DNA of 64,000 nt. It comes from Lachnospiraceae bacterium (GTDB lineage: Bacteria > Bacillota > Clostridia > Lachnospirales > Lachnospiraceae). Location: contig JAAWRC010000008.1 in assembly GCA_022800815.1 (NCBI GenBank), positions 35,412 to 99,411 of the forward strand. The letters run 5' to 3'. The notes below the pieces were generated by a model. The model was not told where the DNA came from, made no database searches, and saw only the letters and a list, made by a program, of their open reading frames with translations. Both the position numbers and the translations under genes were made by a program. Shown one piece after another: positions 1 through 8,750 of this stretch (positions within the stretch are counted from its first letter, which is position 1; each line of letters starts with the position of its first letter).

Positions 1-357
1 GCTGCGGCCGTGATGAGTGAAGGGGTATCCCTTTCTCAAAAGAGTGCGTTAAAAAACAAACTGACGAAGGCACAAAACGCCGTCGGACAAGTTCCGGTTA
101 ATGGTGAGAGCGATGCATATTATCAGGGGATTGCATTTGAAGGTTTGGACATATTAATTGGGCAGGTCAAAGGCGCAACGTCATACAAGGCACTTAATTT
201 ACTTGACAATATAAGTCTGCATGAGAAGCGATGGCTTGAGCAGATCTTCAATATCATTATTCGCATTGAACCAGGAAATTCCGAGAAAATCATAACTGCG
301 GTGTTAGATGAACTATATGGCGAATCAAAGAAAAAGGGGATGGAAACGGAACCATAG
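1..357 (+). CDS. Unknown protein, C-terminal part (cut by window edge)
   Basis: The frame is open from base 1, so the true start probably lies outside the window; GTG at 10 and ATG at 13 are possible internal starts but lack a convincing ribosome site. The visible 118 residues are hydrophilic and mainly helical by eye, ending in a Lys/Glu-rich tail (GESKKKGMETEP). I see no signal peptide, membrane segment or known motif and do not recognise the family. The gene is AT-richer than the MATE genes beside it, similar to the restriction-modification pair at 3.4-6.5 kb, so it may be foreign DNA. A strong hairpin terminator follows directly after the stop. Confidence 0.55.
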   Translation, partial: AAAVMSEGVSLSQKSALKNKLTKAQNAVGQVPVNGESDAYYQGIAFEGLDILIGQVKGATSYKALNLLDNISLHEKRWLEQIFNIIIRIEPGNSEKIITAVLDELYGESKKKGMETEP

Positions 358-360
358 AAG

Positions 361-423
361 GATGCCGGTACTAAAATAGTTTGCTCTCATGCATTCTGAA
401 TTTTTAGTACCGGCGTCTTTTTC
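361..423 (+). terminator. Intrinsic terminator of the left-edge gene
   Basis: Arms near 361-376 and 401-416 pair over about 15 bp (GATGCCGGTACTAAAA with its near-perfect complement). The second arm is followed by a short T run, so the terminator acts on the plus strand and separates the left-edge gene from the convergent MATE gene. Confidence 0.8.
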
Positions 424-448
424 CATGTACGGCAGGGAATGGTTTCCC

Positions 449-1822
449 TTACTCCGGCAGGCTCTTAAGCTGCCTGTCGTAGGTCTTCTTCAAGAAGAAC
501 ACCGCCAGCAGGATGGAGGAGATCTCTGCGATGGGGAAGGAGAACCAGACGGCGTCGAGCCCCAGGGTGACGGCAAACAGGTAGGCCACGGGGACGATGA
601 ACACGATCTGGCGGACCACCGACATGATCAGGCTGTAGAGGCCGTTTCCGAGGGCCTGGAACACGGAGGAGCTGATGATGCCGGCTCCGGCGAAGATGAA
701 ACTGATGCTGATGATCCTGAGGGCCGGGACGCCGATGGCGATCATGTCCGGCGAGTCGTTGAACATGCGGATCAGGGTGGCCGGCATGATTTGGAAAATC
801 GCAAGGCCCACCAGCATGATGCCCACGGCGATGGCCACGCTCAGCTTGATGGTGGCGATGATCCGTTTCCGCTTCTTTGCGCCGTAGTTGTAGGCGACGA
901 TGGGGATCATGCCGTTGTTCAGGCCGAAGACCGGCATGAAGATGAAGCTCTGGAGCTTGAAGTACACGCCCAGCACGGAGACGGCCGTGGAGGAAAACAT
1001 CAGCAGGATCTTGTTGAGCAGGAAGGTCATGACCGACACGATGGACTGCATGATAATGGAAGGGATGCCCACCTTGTAGATCTGGCCGATCACGTAGAGG
1101 CTGGGACGGAATCCCCGGAAACGAAACTGCAGCTCCTTGTTTTTCTTTAAATTAAAGATCAGGGCCATGACGGCGGCGACGCACTGCCCGGCCACGGTGG
1201 CGATGGCGGCCCCTGCCACCTCCATGCGGGGGAAGCCGAAATAGCCGAAGATCAGGATCGGGTCGAAGATGATGTTGATGATGGCTCCGGTCCCCTGAGT
1301 GATCATGGTGTACAGGGTCTTCCCGGTGGACTGGAGGATCCGCTCCAGGATCAGCTGCATGAAGATCCCGATGGAGGTGATGGTACAGATGCTCAGATAA
1401 TCCGTGCCGTAGTCCACGATCTCCGGGATGTCGATCTGGCTGGCGAAATATAAATGGCTTCCGAAGAGGCCGAAGAGGGCGAAGGCCACGTAGGAGAGGA
1501 AGGCCAGGAAGATGCCGTTCAAGGCGGCGGCGTTGGCCTGCTCGAAATTTTTTTCTCCCAGACTCCTGGAAAGGTAGGCGTTGATGCCGACGGCGGTGCC
1601 GCTTCCCAGGGCGATCATCAGGCTCTGGACGGGAAAGGCCATGGAAACGGCCGTGAGGGCATGCTCGGAAACCCGTCCGACGAACACGCTGTCCACCACG
1701 TTGTACATGGCCTGGACCAGCATGGAAATCATGATGGGAAGGGACATGCTGACTAACAGTTTGTTAATGGGCATGATTCCCATTTTGTTTTCCTTCTGGG
1801 CTGTCATTTTTTCTTCTGTCAT
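449..1822 (-). CDS. MATE family efflux transporter (minus strand)
   Basis: A 457-residue polytopic membrane protein, the normal length for the MATE (multi-antimicrobial extrusion) family. These antiporters export cationic drugs or metabolites using a Na+ or H+ gradient. The N-terminal segment SMSLPIMISMLVQAMYNVVD and the following VFVG match the family signature, and about 12 hydrophobic segments follow in two similar halves. The frame extends much further upstream, but the start at 1822 (MTEEKMTAQ) is chosen because GGAG lies 7-8 bases before it and the longer product would begin with low-complexity shadow sequence. It is transcribed away from a second MATE gene. Substrate cannot be told from sequence. 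Confidence 0.9.
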   Translation of the reverse strand: MTEEKMTAQKENKMGIMPINKLLVSMSLPIMISMLVQAMYNVVDSVFVGRVSEHALTAVSMAFPVQSLMIALGSGTAVGINAYLSRSLGEKNFEQANAAALNGIFLAFLSYVAFALFGLFGSHLYFASQIDIPEIVDYGTDYLSICTITSIGIFMQLILERILQSTGKTLYTMITQGTGAIINIIFDPILIFGYFGFPRMEVAGAAIATVAGQCVAAVMALIFNLKKNKELQFRFRGFRPSLYVIGQIYKVGIPSIIMQSIVSVMTFLLNKILLMFSSTAVSVLGVYFKLQSFIFMPVFGLNNGMIPIVAYNYGAKKRKRIIATIKLSVAIAVGIMLVGLAIFQIMPATLIRMFNDSPDMIAIGVPALRIISISFIFAGAGIISSSVFQALGNGLYSLIMSVVRQIVFIVPVAYLFAVTLGLDAVWFSFPIAEISSILLAVFFLKKTYDRQLKSLPE

Positions 1823-1875
1823 ACGAATCACTCCATTTCTTTGGTCAAAGGTTCCTGTTTTTGGCGACAATGACA

Positions 1876-1904
1876 AGCATAACACAATATAAATTTTGCC
1901 GCAA
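1876..1904 (-). promoter_or_regulatory. Possible promoter of the minus-strand MATE gene
   Basis: On the minus strand TTGCGG is followed after 17 bases by TATGCT, about 50 bases upstream of the start at 1822. The match to sigma-A consensus is moderate. Confidence 0.4.
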
Positions 1905-1925
1905 CCTCTTCTTATGCAATTCTTC

Positions 1926-1954
1926 TTGTGAAAGAGCGGAAAATATGCTATTTT
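1926..1954 (+). promoter_or_regulatory. Possible promoter of the plus-strand MATE gene
   Basis: TTGTGA and TATTTT are separated by 17 bases and end about 20 bases before the ATG at 1976. With the promoter at 1876-1904 this makes a compact divergent promoter region. Confidence 0.4.
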
Positions 1955-1975
1955 TAAAGGAAAGGGGGAATTGCC

Positions 1976-3328
1976 ATGGCAAGGGACATGACGGTGGGAA
2001 AGCCTTTTCCCACGCTTTTTAAATTTGCGATGCCCATGGTGATGGGCAATCTGTTCCAACAGCTTTACAACGTGGTGGATTCCATGGTGGTGGGGAATTT
2101 CGTGGGCGAGGACGCCCTGGCCGCCGTGGGGACCACCACCTCGATCACCTTTCTTTTTATCGCCGTGGCCGTGGGCATGGGGATCGGATGTTCCGTGGTG
2201 ATCTCCCAGCTTTTCGGGGCAAAGCACACGGAAACCATGAAGTCGGCCATCTCCACGTCGCTGATCGCCATGTTCGTCCTGGGAGCCGGACTGTCCCTCT
2301 TCGGCCTGGTGGCCCACAGGCTGATCCTCACCTGGCTTTCCGTGCCGGAAAACATTTTCGAGGATGCGGCCGCCTATCTGCAGATCTACTGCATGGGGCT
2401 TATTTTCCTGTTCATGTACAATATCCTGAACTCGGTGTTCAACGCCCTGGGGGAGTCCCGGTTCCCCCTGGTGTTCCTGACCCTGTCCTCCCTGCTCAAC
2501 GTGGCGCTGGACCTGTATTTCGTGATCCGCTTACATATGGGAGTGCCGGGCGTGGCCTGGGCCACCCTCATCGCCCAGGGGATCTCCGCCGTCCTGTCCT
2601 TCTTCGTGCTGATGCGGCATTTCAGGCGCATCGAGACTGCGGAGAGGCCGAAGCTTTTTGACGGGCGGCTCCTTGCCCGGATGTTCCGGCTGGCCGTCCC
2701 CACCACCATCCAGCAGTCCATCGTCTCCCTGGGGTTGGTCTTCGTCCAGGGCCTGGTCAACAGCTACGGCTCCGTGGTGATCGCCGGGTACACGGCGGCG
2801 ACGAAGATCGACACCATCGCCATCGGCCCCATGGTCCAGGTGGGAAATTCGGTCTCCACCTTCACGGCCCAGAACATGGGGGCCAGGAAGACGGAGCGGG
2901 TGAAGTCCGGGCTCATTTCCGGCCTGCTCATCTCGGCTGGGATCTCCCTCTCCTTGACGGCCGTGCTGTTTTTCTTCGGGGAGAATTTCCTGAACGCCTT
3001 CATGGACAGCAAGGAGAGCGTGGAGGCGATCCGCTACGGGATCGATTATATCTACGTGGTGTCCGCCTTCTACGTGCTGATGGGCACCATGAACGTGTTC
3101 AACGGAGTGCTCCGGGGGGCGGGGGACATGAAGGTCTTCATGGCGGCCACCTTCACCAATTTCGGCCTGCGGCTGATCTTTGCCCACGTCCTCTCTGCGA
3201 CGGCCATGGGGCCCGCCGGGATCTGGTGGTCCATCCCCATCGGCTGGGGCGCCGGGATCCTGGTCTCGGGAACCCGCTACGCAAGCGGGAAGTGGAAGAC
3301 GAAAAAGCTGGTGGCGGAGGAGCTTTGA
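1976..3328 (+). CDS. MATE family efflux transporter (plus strand)
   Basis: A 450-residue integral membrane protein of the MATE family. The N-terminal half shows the typical PTLFKFAMPMVMGNLFQQLY and YNVVDSMVVGNFVG segments, and roughly 12 hydrophobic helices follow in two repeats. The ATG at 1976 has a strong AAAGGGGG ribosome site a few bases upstream. It is divergent from the MATE gene at 449-1822; the two products clearly differ in sequence and so are not a recent duplication. Two exporters sharing a promoter region may answer one signal, but no regulator gene lies next to them. Confidence 0.9.
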   Translation: MARDMTVGKPFPTLFKFAMPMVMGNLFQQLYNVVDSMVVGNFVGEDALAAVGTTTSITFLFIAVAVGMGIGCSVVISQLFGAKHTETMKSAISTSLIAMFVLGAGLSLFGLVAHRLILTWLSVPENIFEDAAAYLQIYCMGLIFLFMYNILNSVFNALGESRFPLVFLTLSSLLNVALDLYFVIRLHMGVPGVAWATLIAQGISAVLSFFVLMRHFRRIETAERPKLFDGRLLARMFRLAVPTTIQQSIVSLGLVFVQGLVNSYGSVVIAGYTAATKIDTIAIGPMVQVGNSVSTFTAQNMGARKTERVKSGLISGLLISAGISLSLTAVLFFFGENFLNAFMDSKESVEAIRYGIDYIYVVSAFYVLMGTMNVFNGVLRGAGDMKVFMAATFTNFGLRLIFAHVLSATAMGPAGIWWSIPIGWGAGILVSGTRYASGKWKTKKLVAEEL

Positions 3329-3370
3329 AGTCATAAAATGTTCTGATGATATATATGGAGGATTATATCA

Positions 3371-5437
3371 ATGGCAAAGAACAAAAGCATAGAAGAAAAA
3401 ATAGAAGATCTTTTTAAGAAACAATTAGATTCTTATCAAGTGAAATACTACACAAAGACAGAGACTATTAATACGGATATTGACGAAGCGCTAAGAAATG
3501 CTCCCTCTAAATCAGGAGGAAGTGGAAATAATTATCCGGATATTAAGGTTCTGATTGAAACAAAAACAATGAGAAGAATCCCTGTTATGATTGAAACCAA
3601 AGGAACGAATGGACATTTCATTAAGTTTGACAAAGAAGGAAATATCGAATTAGTTACTGAGTTTACAAATGATACCAAAACACATAAAAAAGGGGATAAA
3701 AATTATTCTGCGATAGAGAAATATGCGGTTAATGGCGCCGTTCATTATGCGAATGCCATTTTACATCATAGCGCTGCTTATGATGAATGTATTGCTATTG
3801 GAATCAATGGGTATGAAAAGGCTGACGGTACGATAGAAACGGAAATCGGCGTGTATTATATTTCAAAAGATAATTTTCTTTTTCCTAAAAAGGTTTCTGA
3901 TTATACGGATTTGTCTTTTTTGGAAAAGAAACACATGGATGGTTTTATAGAAAAATTAGATGCATTGGATTTAACACCTGAAGAAATTGAAAAGAAAACG
4001 AAAGAAATAGAAACGGAGTTAGATACGAAGCTCAAATATGTCAATCAGGTGATGCAGGATACTCTTCAAATCAATGTGAATTATAGGGTAAATCTTGTGT
4101 CAGGCATGATTATGGCTGGCCTTGGAGTTGAAGACGAGATGGAGCCGTTAGACCCTCATGAATTAAAAGGGAGTCTTGGAAAGAAAGACCATGATGGATA
4201 TCGAATCGTTAATAAAATAGAATCATTCTTAGATAAAAAGAATTTACCAGACGACAAAAAGGAAATGATTGTGTCTACTCTGAAATCGGTATTTGTGTAT
4301 GATACTCTTTGGAGACCTGTCAATGGAGAAAGCAAACTAAAAAGTATTTATGCACTTATTTACAAAGAAATCTTACCCATATTCAGAACTTCCTATCATT
4401 TGGACTTTTCTGGGAAATTATTTAATGTACTTAACGATTGGATTAGTGTTCCGGATGGTGATAAGAATGACGTGGTTTTTACGCCACGCTATGTAACGGA
4501 TTTAATGGCAAGGCTTGCGAAAGTAAATATGGATTCTTATGTTTGGGATTACGCGGCAGGTTCGGCGGGATTTTTGGTTTCTGCAATGAAACTGATGTTG
4601 AACGACGCAAAGAAAAGAATAAAAAGCCCTTCGGATTTGAGTGTTAAAGAGACGAAGATAAAATTAGAACAGTTGCTTGGAATCGAAAAACTTTCGGATA
4701 TTTACATGCTCGCCGTTCTCAACATGATTCTTATGGGGGATGGTTCTTCAAATATTTTACATAAGGACAGTTTAAAAGAATACTCAGGTAAATATGAGCA
4801 AGGGGAAAAGAAAGATGAGGATTTTCCTGCGAATGTATTTTTACTTAATCCTCCTTATTCCGCAGACGGCAAGGGTTTTGTTTTTGTAGAAAAGGCTCTT
4901 TCGAGGATGAAAAGCGGCAGAGCAGTGATACTTATTCAAGAGAATGCTGGCAGTGGCAGCGGTTTACCATATACAAAGAATATCTTAAAAAATAATACTT
5001 TAGTGGCGAGCATTCATATGTCGGACATATTTTGTGGTAAAGCAGGAGTACAAACCGCTATCTACGTTTTTGATGTTGGTATTCCGCATGACAGAAAGCA
5101 GCTTGTAAAATTTGTGGATTTCTCTCATGATGGATATACACGACAAAACAGAAAAAAATCAAGCCAGGAAACGAATTTGAAAAACACAGATCATGCGTTA
5201 GAAAGGTATGACGAAGTAGTAAATCTGATACTTTATGGGAAATCATATTTGCATTACTTTTCCGAAGATGATTATTTTGAAGATGTAATAACTTTAGAGG
5301 GGAATGATTGGACTTTTAAGCAACACCAGAAGATAGATATGATTCCAACGAATGAAGATTTTCAAAATGTAATAAAGCAATATTTAAGTTGGAAACTGTC
5401 GATGATAATTAGAGGTGATTCCAAACATGAGGACTGA
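3371..5437 (+). CDS. BcgI-type restriction endonuclease/adenine methylase subunit
   Basis: A 688-residue bifunctional subunit. The N-terminal part carries a PD-(D/E)xK-like nuclease core: YPDIKVLIE at about 55-63, then IETKG at about 74-78. A helical region follows. The C-terminal half is an N6-adenine methylase of the HsdM/type IIG kind: SAM-binding VWDYAAGSAGFLV near residue 393 and catalytic NPPYS near 492. Nuclease and methylase in one chain plus a separate specificity subunit is the layout of BcgI-like type IIB systems (known BcgI A subunit about 637 residues), in contrast to type I systems with a separate HsdR. The DNA is AT-rich and sits in GC-rich surroundings, a sign of recent acquisition. 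It overlaps the specificity gene by 11 bases. Confidence 0.82.
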   Translation: MAKNKSIEEKIEDLFKKQLDSYQVKYYTKTETINTDIDEALRNAPSKSGGSGNNYPDIKVLIETKTMRRIPVMIETKGTNGHFIKFDKEGNIELVTEFTNDTKTHKKGDKNYSAIEKYAVNGAVHYANAILHHSAAYDECIAIGINGYEKADGTIETEIGVYYISKDNFLFPKKVSDYTDLSFLEKKHMDGFIEKLDALDLTPEEIEKKTKEIETELDTKLKYVNQVMQDTLQINVNYRVNLVSGMIMAGLGVEDEMEPLDPHELKGSLGKKDHDGYRIVNKIESFLDKKNLPDDKKEMIVSTLKSVFVYDTLWRPVNGESKLKSIYALIYKEILPIFRTSYHLDFSGKLFNVLNDWISVPDGDKNDVVFTPRYVTDLMARLAKVNMDSYVWDYAAGSAGFLVSAMKLMLNDAKKRIKSPSDLSVKETKIKLEQLLGIEKLSDIYMLAVLNMILMGDGSSNILHKDSLKEYSGKYEQGEKKDEDFPANVFLLNPPYSADGKGFVFVEKALSRMKSGRAVILIQENAGSGSGLPYTKNILKNNTLVASIHMSDIFCGKAGVQTAIYVFDVGIPHDRKQLVKFVDFSHDGYTRQNRKKSSQETNLKNTDHALERYDEVVNLILYGKSYLHYFSEDDYFEDVITLEGNDWTFKQHQKIDMIPTNEDFQNVIKQYLSWKLSMIIRGDSKHED

Positions 5438-6527
5438 AAAATTTAAACTTTCAGAAGTTTTTAATTGGCAATCTCAAAAAGAAATTGATCCTTTAAAAAT
5501 CAATTTGCTTACAGTGGAAGGATGTTACAAATATCCATTTTATGGACAATCTACTGTCAACAACGGTATTATTTCATTTCTCACTTTAAAACCAGACGTG
5601 TTAAATAACAAAGCTGGAAACCCGACTATATTGATACATTCTAATAATCAAAATATTGTCTATCTGGAGACACCTTTTTATTTAAAAGATGGACATGGCG
5701 CAACGAGTGTTCTTCAATCTGACATGCTTAACGAAAAGAATGCATTATATATGATTGCATGTATAAAAAAGGTAATTACAAAAAAATTTGCTTATAATGA
5801 TAAAGCGACAAAAATAGCTTTGAAAAACACTTATATTGAACTGCCCGTGAAAAATGATGGAACAATAGATTACGAATACATGGAGAGTTATGTTAATAGT
5901 GCAGAAAATAATCTCATGAACCATTTGTTTTCTGACTTGAAAAGGTGTGGTTTGGATAAATGTGACTTGTCACAAAGTGAAAAAGATATTTTTTATAGAT
6001 TTGAAAGTGGAAACCTAAAATATTCATGCTTTAAAATCACAGATATATTTGAGGTAAAAAACACCAACAGCATTGTGAAAAAGGATATTGTATTGAACAG
6101 CGGAGACATTCCCTATGTTACCGCAGGAGAAGGAAATAATTCTATTTTGGGTTATACAACCTTTAAAAATCAGTTAATAGAAGAAGGCAATTCCATTATG
6201 ATTGGCGGAAAGACTTTGGTAATAACGTACCAGCCAAGAGATTATTATTCTAATGATAGTCATAATTTGGCTTTGTACATAAAAGATTGTAAAGGCCGCA
6301 CGGAAAAGGCGCAACTTTTTATGGTTGCTGCGCTATATAAAAGTTTAAAGCCGCTCTATACATGGGGAGATTCTATTTCGAAAAAGAAAATACAGAATAA
6401 CGAGGTATTTCTTCCGGTAAATGCAGATGGGGAGATTGATTTTGAAATAATGGAAGCCTATGTAAAAATTCAGGAAAAAATTGTAATAAAAGATGTAATG
6501 GAATGGAGGAGCAGAAAAGATGGCTGA
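5427..6527 (+). CDS. BcgI-type specificity subunit (two target-recognition domains)
   Basis: A protein of about 366 residues that starts inside the end of the nuclease/methylase gene. ATG at 5427 is preferred over GTG at 5415 because AGAGGTGA precedes it by about 7 bases. It has two half-repeats: each target-recognition region ends in a similar segment, IELPVKNDGTIDYEYMESYV near the middle and VFLPVNADGEIDFEIMEAYV near the end. That is the pattern of BcgI B and HsdS-like subunits, which read the two halves of a split site. Its length agrees with BcgI B (about 341). AT-rich like its partner. Its last 8 bases overlap the HAD gene, so the acquired pair is joined seamlessly to native sequence. 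Confidence 0.8.
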   Translation: MRTEKFKLSEVFNWQSQKEIDPLKINLLTVEGCYKYPFYGQSTVNNGIISFLTLKPDVLNNKAGNPTILIHSNNQNIVYLETPFYLKDGHGATSVLQSDMLNEKNALYMIACIKKVITKKFAYNDKATKIALKNTYIELPVKNDGTIDYEYMESYVNSAENNLMNHLFSDLKRCGLDKCDLSQSEKDIFYRFESGNLKYSCFKITDIFEVKNTNSIVKKDIVLNSGDIPYVTAGEGNNSILGYTTFKNQLIEEGNSIMIGGKTLVITYQPRDYYSNDSHNLALYIKDCKGRTEKAQLFMVAALYKSLKPLYTWGDSISKKKIQNNEVFLPVNADGEIDFEIMEAYVKIQEKIVIKDVMEWRSRKDG

Positions 6528-7188
6528 TATCGTTCTCTTTGACCTGGACGGAACCTTGACCGATCCCTGGGAGGGGATCACCCGCTGCGTCCAGTACGGG
6601 ATGGAGGCCGCAGGGTATCACGAGCCGGATAGAAGGAAGCTGACGCCCTTCATCGGGCCGCCCCTCATGGACATGTTCATGGGCGAGTACGGTTTTACGA
6701 AGGAGCGGGCGGAGCTCGCCGTTGAGAAGTACCGGGAGCGGTTTGGCGAGAAGGGCATGTATGAAAATGAGATCTACGAGGGGATCGAGGACCTATTAAA
6801 AGCGCTTCGGGATTCCGGAAGGCGGCTGGGGGTGGCCACCTCCAAGCCGGAGGTCTTTGCCGTGCCGATCCTCGAGCATTTCCACATTGATTCCTATTTT
6901 GAGCAGATCGTGGGAAGCGAGCTCTCCGGGGAGCGGGTGAGGAAGGGGGACGTGATCAGGGAAGCCCTGCGCCGGTTCGGCGTGAAAGAGGGGAACGGTG
7001 CGGGCAGAACGGAGACCGTCTGGATGGTGGGCGACCGGAAGCATGACGTGATCGGGGCCAGGGAGGCGGGAATCCCCTGCGTCGGCGTCCTCTACGGATA
7101 CGGCGGCCGTGAGGAGCTCTCTGCCGCCGGGGCGGACCGGCTGGTCTCCACGGTTGCGGAGCTAAAGGAGCTCCTGCTTGCCCTATGA
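6520..7188 (+). CDS. HAD family phosphatase (phosphoglycolate phosphatase-like)
   Basis: A 222-residue haloacid dehalogenase-type hydrolase. Motif I, FDLDGTLTD, is at residues 7-15 with the nucleophile Asp8 and acid/base Asp10. Motif II is in GVATSKPE, and motif IV is MVGDRKHDVIGAREAGI near residues 169-185. A helical cap lies between motifs I and II, as in the Gph/PgmB subgroup, so the likely substrate is a small phosphorylated metabolite or nucleotide. GC content jumps back to the native level at this gene. The start overlaps the specificity gene by 8 bases and has GGAGGAG upstream. The stop overlaps the next start (ATGA), so both are probably co-transcribed. Confidence 0.88.
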   Translation: MADIVLFDLDGTLTDPWEGITRCVQYGMEAAGYHEPDRRKLTPFIGPPLMDMFMGEYGFTKERAELAVEKYRERFGEKGMYENEIYEGIEDLLKALRDSGRRLGVATSKPEVFAVPILEHFHIDSYFEQIVGSELSGERVRKGDVIREALRRFGVKEGNGAGRTETVWMVGDRKHDVIGAREAGIPCVGVLYGYGGREELSAAGADRLVSTVAELKELLLAL

Positions 7189-8102
7189 AGCCCTACCGGG
7201 ATTTCGACGGGGAGATGAAACGGCAGTTCGGGAAGAAGCTGTACCGGTTGTCTCTGAATGGCGGGCTCGGATGCCCCAACAGGGAGGGGGGCTTCGGAGG
7301 GGGCGGCTGTATTTTCTGCAGCGAGGGCGGCTCCGGGGACTTTGCGGCGGGAAGGGGGCGTTCCGTCACGGAGCAGCTTGCGGAGGCGAAGGCCCTGGTG
7401 GCCGGAAAGCTCCCGAAGCGGACGCCCTACGGCTACGTGGCCTATTTTCAGGCCTACACGGGAACCTACGGGCCGGTGTCGAAACTGGAGGCCATGTTTT
7501 TGGAGGCTATGGAGGATAGGGAGGTGGAGGCGCTCTCCATCGCCACCAGGCCGGACTGCCTGCCGGAGGAGACGGTCTCTCTCTTGTCCAGGCTAAGCCG
7601 CAGGAAACCGGTGTGGATCGAGCTGGGACTGCAGACGGCCATCCCGGAGACGGCGGCCTTCATCCGCCGGGGATACCCGCTTTCCTGCTTCACGGAGACA
7701 AGGAGAAGACTCCTTCTGGCCGGCATTCCGGTCATCGCCCACGTGATCCTTGGGCTTCCGGGGGAGGGGAGGGAAGAGGTCTTACAGACCGTCGACTACC
7801 TCAATGAACAGAAGGTCGAGGGCATCAAGCTGCAGCTTCTGCACATTTTGGAGGGAACCGACCTGGCAGGGCTTTACCGGGAGGGGAAGGTACGGGCCCT
7901 CTCCTTTGAGGAATACGAAGAGCTTTTGTTTGCGGCCCTCATGAGACTCCGGCCGGAGACGGTGGTGCACCGGCTCACCGGGGACGGGCCGAAGCGGCTG
8001 CTTCTCGCCCCCCTCTGGAGCGGAGACAAGAAGCGGGTGTACAACCGGCTCCACCGGGACATGGAGGAGAGGGGCATTTATCAGGGGAAACTTATTATAT
8101 GA
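7185..8102 (+). CDS. TIGR01212-family (YhcC-like) radical SAM protein
   Basis: A 305-residue radical SAM protein. The iron-sulphur motif is the spaced form of this family: Cys in GLGCPNREG followed by CIFC, with a glycine-rich insert between. Conserved family features follow: AYFQAYTGTYGP, LSIATRPDCLP, WIELGLQTA, and GLPGEGREE with KLQLLHILEGT. The family resembles the Elp3 radical SAM domain; its substrate is unknown and a role in RNA or protein modification is only a guess. The start overlaps the HAD stop by 4 bases. It is followed after 12 bases by the LUD gene, so 6520-8750 may be one operon. Confidence 0.88.
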   Translation: MKPYRDFDGEMKRQFGKKLYRLSLNGGLGCPNREGGFGGGGCIFCSEGGSGDFAAGRGRSVTEQLAEAKALVAGKLPKRTPYGYVAYFQAYTGTYGPVSKLEAMFLEAMEDREVEALSIATRPDCLPEETVSLLSRLSRRKPVWIELGLQTAIPETAAFIRRGYPLSCFTETRRRLLLAGIPVIAHVILGLPGEGREEVLQTVDYLNEQKVEGIKLQLLHILEGTDLAGLYREGKVRALSFEEYEELLFAALMRLRPETVVHRLTGDGPKRLLLAPLWSGDKKRVYNRLHRDMEERGIYQGKLII

Positions 8103-8114
8103 GGAGGAAAAAAC

Positions 8115-8750
8115 ATGACACCGAGGGAATCATTCAATGAGAAGAGAGGAAACACCGTGGTCAAAAATCTGCAGGGGAGGGGCTTTGACGCCTGCTACTG
8201 CAAAAGCGGGGAGGAGGCCAGGGAGAAGGCCCTGGAATGGATCAAAGAGGGCTCTTCGGTCGCCTGGGGCGGCTCCATGACCATCCGGGACATCGGGCTT
8301 ACGGAGGCGGTAAATAAGGGGAACTATCAGGCGATCGACCGGGATAAGGCCGGGACTCCGGAAGAGAAACAGAAGGCGGCCATGGATGCGCTTTCGGCGG
8401 ATTATTTCCTGACCAGCGCCAACGGCGTCAGCGAGGACGGACAGCTTGTCAACGTGGACGGGAACGGAAACCGGGTGGCGGCCATCGTGTTCGGGCCAAA
8501 ATACGTGATCGTGGTGGCCGGGATGAACAAGGTGGTGCGGACGGCGGAGGATGCCATGGTGCGGGCCAGGACCGTGGCGGCGCCTCTGAACCAGCAGCGG
8601 TTTTTAAAGAACACGCCCTGCACCGTCACCGGCGTCTGCGGCGACTGCAAGTCGCCGGAGTGCATCTGCAACCAGCTCCTTACTACCAGGAACTGCCGGC
8701 CCGCCGGGCGGATCAAGGTGATCCTGGTGGGGGAGGAACTTGGATATTAA
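8115..8750 (+). CDS. LUD domain protein (LutC/YkgG-like)
   Basis: A 211-residue protein of the LUD (lactate utilisation, formerly DUF162) family. Typical segments are GSSVAWGGSMTIRDIGL, YFLTSANGVSEDGQLVNVDG, and a C-terminal Cys cluster VCGDCKSPECICN that may hold a metal or Fe-S cluster. LutC works with LutA and LutB in lactate oxidation, but those genes are not here, so this stand-alone member has an uncertain role. AGGAGGAAAAAAC precedes the ATG. The gene ends 4 bases inside the convergent EIIC gene. Confidence 0.85.
   Translation: MTPRESFNEKRGNTVVKNLQGRGFDACYCKSGEEAREKALEWIKEGSSVAWGGSMTIRDIGLTEAVNKGNYQAIDRDKAGTPEEKQKAAMDALSADYFLTSANGVSEDGQLVNVDGNGNRVAAIVFGPKYVIVVAGMNKVVRTAEDAMVRARTVAAPLNQQRFLKNTPCTVTGVCGDCKSPECICNQLLTTRNCRPAGRIKVILVGEELGY

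Noticed and set aside
389..1150. Long plus-strand frame rich in Asp, His and Glu opposite the MATE gene
   Set aside because: It is the antisense of a GC-rich membrane protein gene; composition is shadow-like and there is no ribosome site.
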